Source of the DNA: Gammaproteobacteria bacterium
GTDB lineage: Bacteria > Pseudomonadota > Gammaproteobacteria > DSM-19610
Direction of reading: 5' to 3'
Assembly: GCA_030618475.1 (NCBI GenBank)
Contig: JAUXDG010000116.1
Coordinates: 1 to 8,057, forward strand
DNA: 8,057 nt
The translations under genes and the position numbers were made by a program. Positions 6,690 through 8,057 of this stretch are shown here, piece by piece. Each line of letters begins with the position of its first letter. Position 1 is the first letter of the stretch. The notes under the pieces are model-generated. The model was not told the DNA's origin, did no database searches, and saw only the letters and a list, made by a program, of their open reading frames with translations.

Positions 6690-7166
6690 CTAAGCACGAT
6701 TGAGCTCACGTACCGCTGCAAGGATTTCTTCGACATGCCCGTCGACTTTCACCTTGCGCCACTGCTTGCGCAGCTTTCCATGGCTATCGATCAAAAACGT
6801 GCTGCGTTCAATGCCCATGACTTTGCGGCCGTACATGTTTTTTTCTTTGATGACATCAAACAGCGTACACAGCGCTTCGTCCTGATCGGACAGCAGGTCA
6901 AATGGAAATTCCTGTTTGGCTTTGAAATTTTCGTGTGATTTGAGACTGTCTCGAGAAACACCGACGACTATGGTTTTGTTGCGCTTGAACTTGCTGTAGT
7001 TGTCGCGGAAGTCCTGGCCTTCCCGGGTACAGCCTGAAGTGTTGTCCTTGGGGTAAAAATACACCACCAGGTTTTTGTCTTTGTAATCCGAAAGCTTGAA
7101 GGTTTTTTCGCCGGTGGAAGCCGCTTTGAAGTCGGCAACCTTTTTACCCAGTTGTACTTTACTCAT
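6690..7166 (-). CDS. bcp: Thiol peroxidase of the Bcp/PrxQ family
   Basis: This 158-residue cytoplasmic peroxiredoxin reduces hydrogen peroxide and organic hydroperoxides using thiol donors. The active-site loop is YPKDNTSGCTREGQDFRD, with T43 and peroxidatic cysteine C46; the catalytic arginine is R121 in ERSTFLID. The length is normal for Bcp. Two points differ from E. coli Bcp. The loop reads TSGCT instead of TPGCT. The residue five positions after the peroxidatic cysteine, usually the resolving cysteine, is Q51. The only other cysteine is C100 (DEALCTLFDV), so the enzyme may work as a 1-Cys type or use C100. It starts five bases after the GcvR-like gene, with AAAGG inside that gene's end as a likely ribosome binding site. 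The gcvR-bcp adjacency is also found in E. coli. Confidence 0.94.
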   Translation of the reverse strand: MSKVQLGKKVADFKAASTGEKTFKLSDYKDKNLVVYFYPKDNTSGCTREGQDFRDNYSKFKRNKTIVVGVSRDSLKSHENFKAKQEFPFDLLSDQDEALCTLFDVIKEKNMYGRKVMGIERSTFLIDSHGKLRKQWRKVKVDGHVEEILAAVRELNRA

Positions 7167-7171
7167 GCCGT

Positions 7172-7702
7172 TTAGCCTTTAAGCGGTTCAATCACTGCAT
7201 CCAGGTTCAGACGGTCACAGAAATCCAGGAATTCTTCCCGTAAACTGGCGATATGCGTATCTGCCGGTACGTCCAGGGAGATGTGTACCGAGAACATCGG
7301 CGTCCCGGTGTGCGCCGCGGAATAACTGGAGGTGCTCAGATCCTGTATGTTGATACTGCGCTGGGAAAAGAAGTTTGCCAGGTTATGCACAATACCGGGG
7401 TGGTCCAGGGCCACAACATCCACGGCGTAGGGCAGGAATGCACCGCTGCGCTGCTTTTTTTCGGTACGTTTTACACTGAGCGTCATACCGAGTTTTGTCT
7501 GAATCTGCTCCAGCTGGTCTTCCAGTTTGGCCAGATTATTCCAGTTTCCGGACACCAGCAGCAGCACCGCAAACTCGCCACCCAGGACCATCATGCGGCT
7601 GTCGGCGATGTTGCAGTCATTATCCGTTACCCAGCCCGACAGTCCATCGACCAGCCCGGGCCGATCATTGCCTACGGCTGCAATTACCAGTTGGTTGCTC
7701 AT
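7172..7702 (-). CDS. gcvR: GcvR-like protein with two ACT domains
   Basis: This encodes 176 residues with two ACT domains: about 3-75 (begins LVIAAVGNDRPGLVDGLS) and about 92-170 (ALDHPGIVHNLANFF). Each carries the glycine-containing ligand turn, NDRPG or DHPG. This is the GcvR arrangement. In E. coli GcvR (about 190 residues) senses glycine and blocks GcvA, the activator of the glycine-cleavage operon. No gcv gene or GcvA is in the window, so the same role here is an inference from family and from the bcp neighbour. I placed the start at 7702 because the ACT fold begins there. An open frame extends upstream to 7801, but that would run into galT and adds a non-homologous serine- and proline-rich stretch. 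The Shine-Dalgarno signal is weak, which fits coupling to galT, whose stop is 16 bases upstream. Confidence 0.85.
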   Translation of the reverse strand: MSNQLVIAAVGNDRPGLVDGLSGWVTDNDCNIADSRMMVLGGEFAVLLLVSGNWNNLAKLEDQLEQIQTKLGMTLSVKRTEKKQRSGAFLPYAVDVVALDHPGIVHNLANFFSQRSINIQDLSTSSYSAAHTGTPMFSVHISLDVPADTHIASLREEFLDFCDRLNLDAVIEPLKG

Positions 7703-7718
7703 GCCTGCGAGACTACCA

Positions 7719-8057
7719 CTATTCAGGATTCGCGGCACGCAATTGTCTGGCAGCGTCCTCGGGGCTGATGGTGCTGACGAACAGGCCGGAACCCAGTTCA
7801 AATCCGGTGGGTATGCTGGTTCGCGGACAGATTTCCAGGTGCCAGTGGTAGCTGTCGCTGCAATCGGAAAACTCGTTGTTGTGCGGGATCGAGTGCAGGA
7901 AGTAGTTGTACTGGGCGCCGCCGATTACCGCATCCAGACGTCCCATGGTGCGTTTCAGTACGCCGGCAAAATCCCGTCGCTCAGCGTCACTGATTTCCAG
8001 GAAATCACTCTGATGTTGCAGGGGCAGGATGTGCACCTCCCATTCATAGCGGCTGGC
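7719..8057 (-). CDS. galT: Galactose-1-phosphate uridylyltransferase, C-terminal part
   Basis: The last 112 codons of a GalT-family nucleotidyltransferase are present; the beginning is cut by the window edge. These enzymes move UMP (or in relatives AMP) between sugar phosphates. The visible part starts ASRYEWEVHILP, typical of the second HIT-like half. It contains YHWHLEICPR (H71 and H73 of the fragment), the pair that binds the structural metal in GalT, followed by TGFELGSGLFVSTISPEDAARQLR, a pattern common to bacterial GalT-like proteins. GalT proteins are about 340 residues, so some 230 residues, including the HPH nucleophile motif, lie outside. Relatives with ADP-sugar specificity look alike at this end, so the substrate is not certain. 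It heads the minus-strand gene run as far as visible. Confidence 0.85.
   Translation of the reverse strand, partial: ASRYEWEVHILPLQHQSDFLEISDAERRDFAGVLKRTMGRLDAVIGGAQYNYFLHSIPHNNEFSDCSDSYHWHLEICPRTSIPTGFELGSGLFVSTISPEDAARQLRAANPE

Noticed and set aside
6077..6703. Open frame of about 208 codons on the plus strand across the phoH beginning
   Set aside because: It lies opposite the PIN domain, whose catalytic residues are all intact on the minus strand, and it resembles no family.
7703..7801. Longer N-terminus for the GcvR-like protein
   Set aside because: It would overlap the end of galT and add 33 residues unrelated to the ACT fold. The ATG at 7702 starts exactly at the domain.

Overview
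The window looks like chromosomal DNA of a Gram-negative gammaproteobacterium of moderate, slightly GC-rich composition. An outer-membrane FadL-type porin sets the Gram-negative character. A GcvR-type protein next to Bcp, and a PerM very like the enterobacterial one, point to Gammaproteobacteria. No genus can be named from the sequence. There are nine genes, with no rRNA, tRNA, insertion sequence, CRISPR array or phage gene. Most of the window reads as ordinary housekeeping DNA with short intergenic gaps.

Left part (1-2850), plus strand. A FadL/OmpP1-type outer-membrane transporter (41-1501) ends at a clear intrinsic terminator (1540-1568). A secreted protein of unknown function with two DUF302-like halves follows (1655-2578). 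The next 272 bp have no credible gene. They hold a set of nested inverted repeats ending in a T5 run, and an AT-rich dyad shortly before the next gene.

Middle part (2851-5225), plus strand. Three tightly packed genes look like one operon: a LysR-type regulator with a CysL/CbbR-like sensor domain, a small soluble protein of unknown function, and the PerM-type AI-2E family membrane protein. The last two overlap by one base.

Right part (5231-8057), minus strand. Four tightly packed genes are read toward the middle: galT (its beginning lies outside the window), a GcvR-like double-ACT protein, the thiol peroxidase Bcp, and a PIN-PhoH ATPase. Gaps are 16, 5 and 43 bp. The 43-bp gap carries a ten-codon open frame with three consecutive prolines whose stop codon overlaps the phoH start. 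The phoH and perM genes converge with five bases between their stop codons and no visible terminator.

The genes do not form an obvious single pathway. The best candidates for something undescribed are the possible leader peptide of phoH, the structured intergenic region before the LysR gene, the two-domain secreted DUF302-like protein, and the small protein between lysR and perM. None is strong evidence of a new system.
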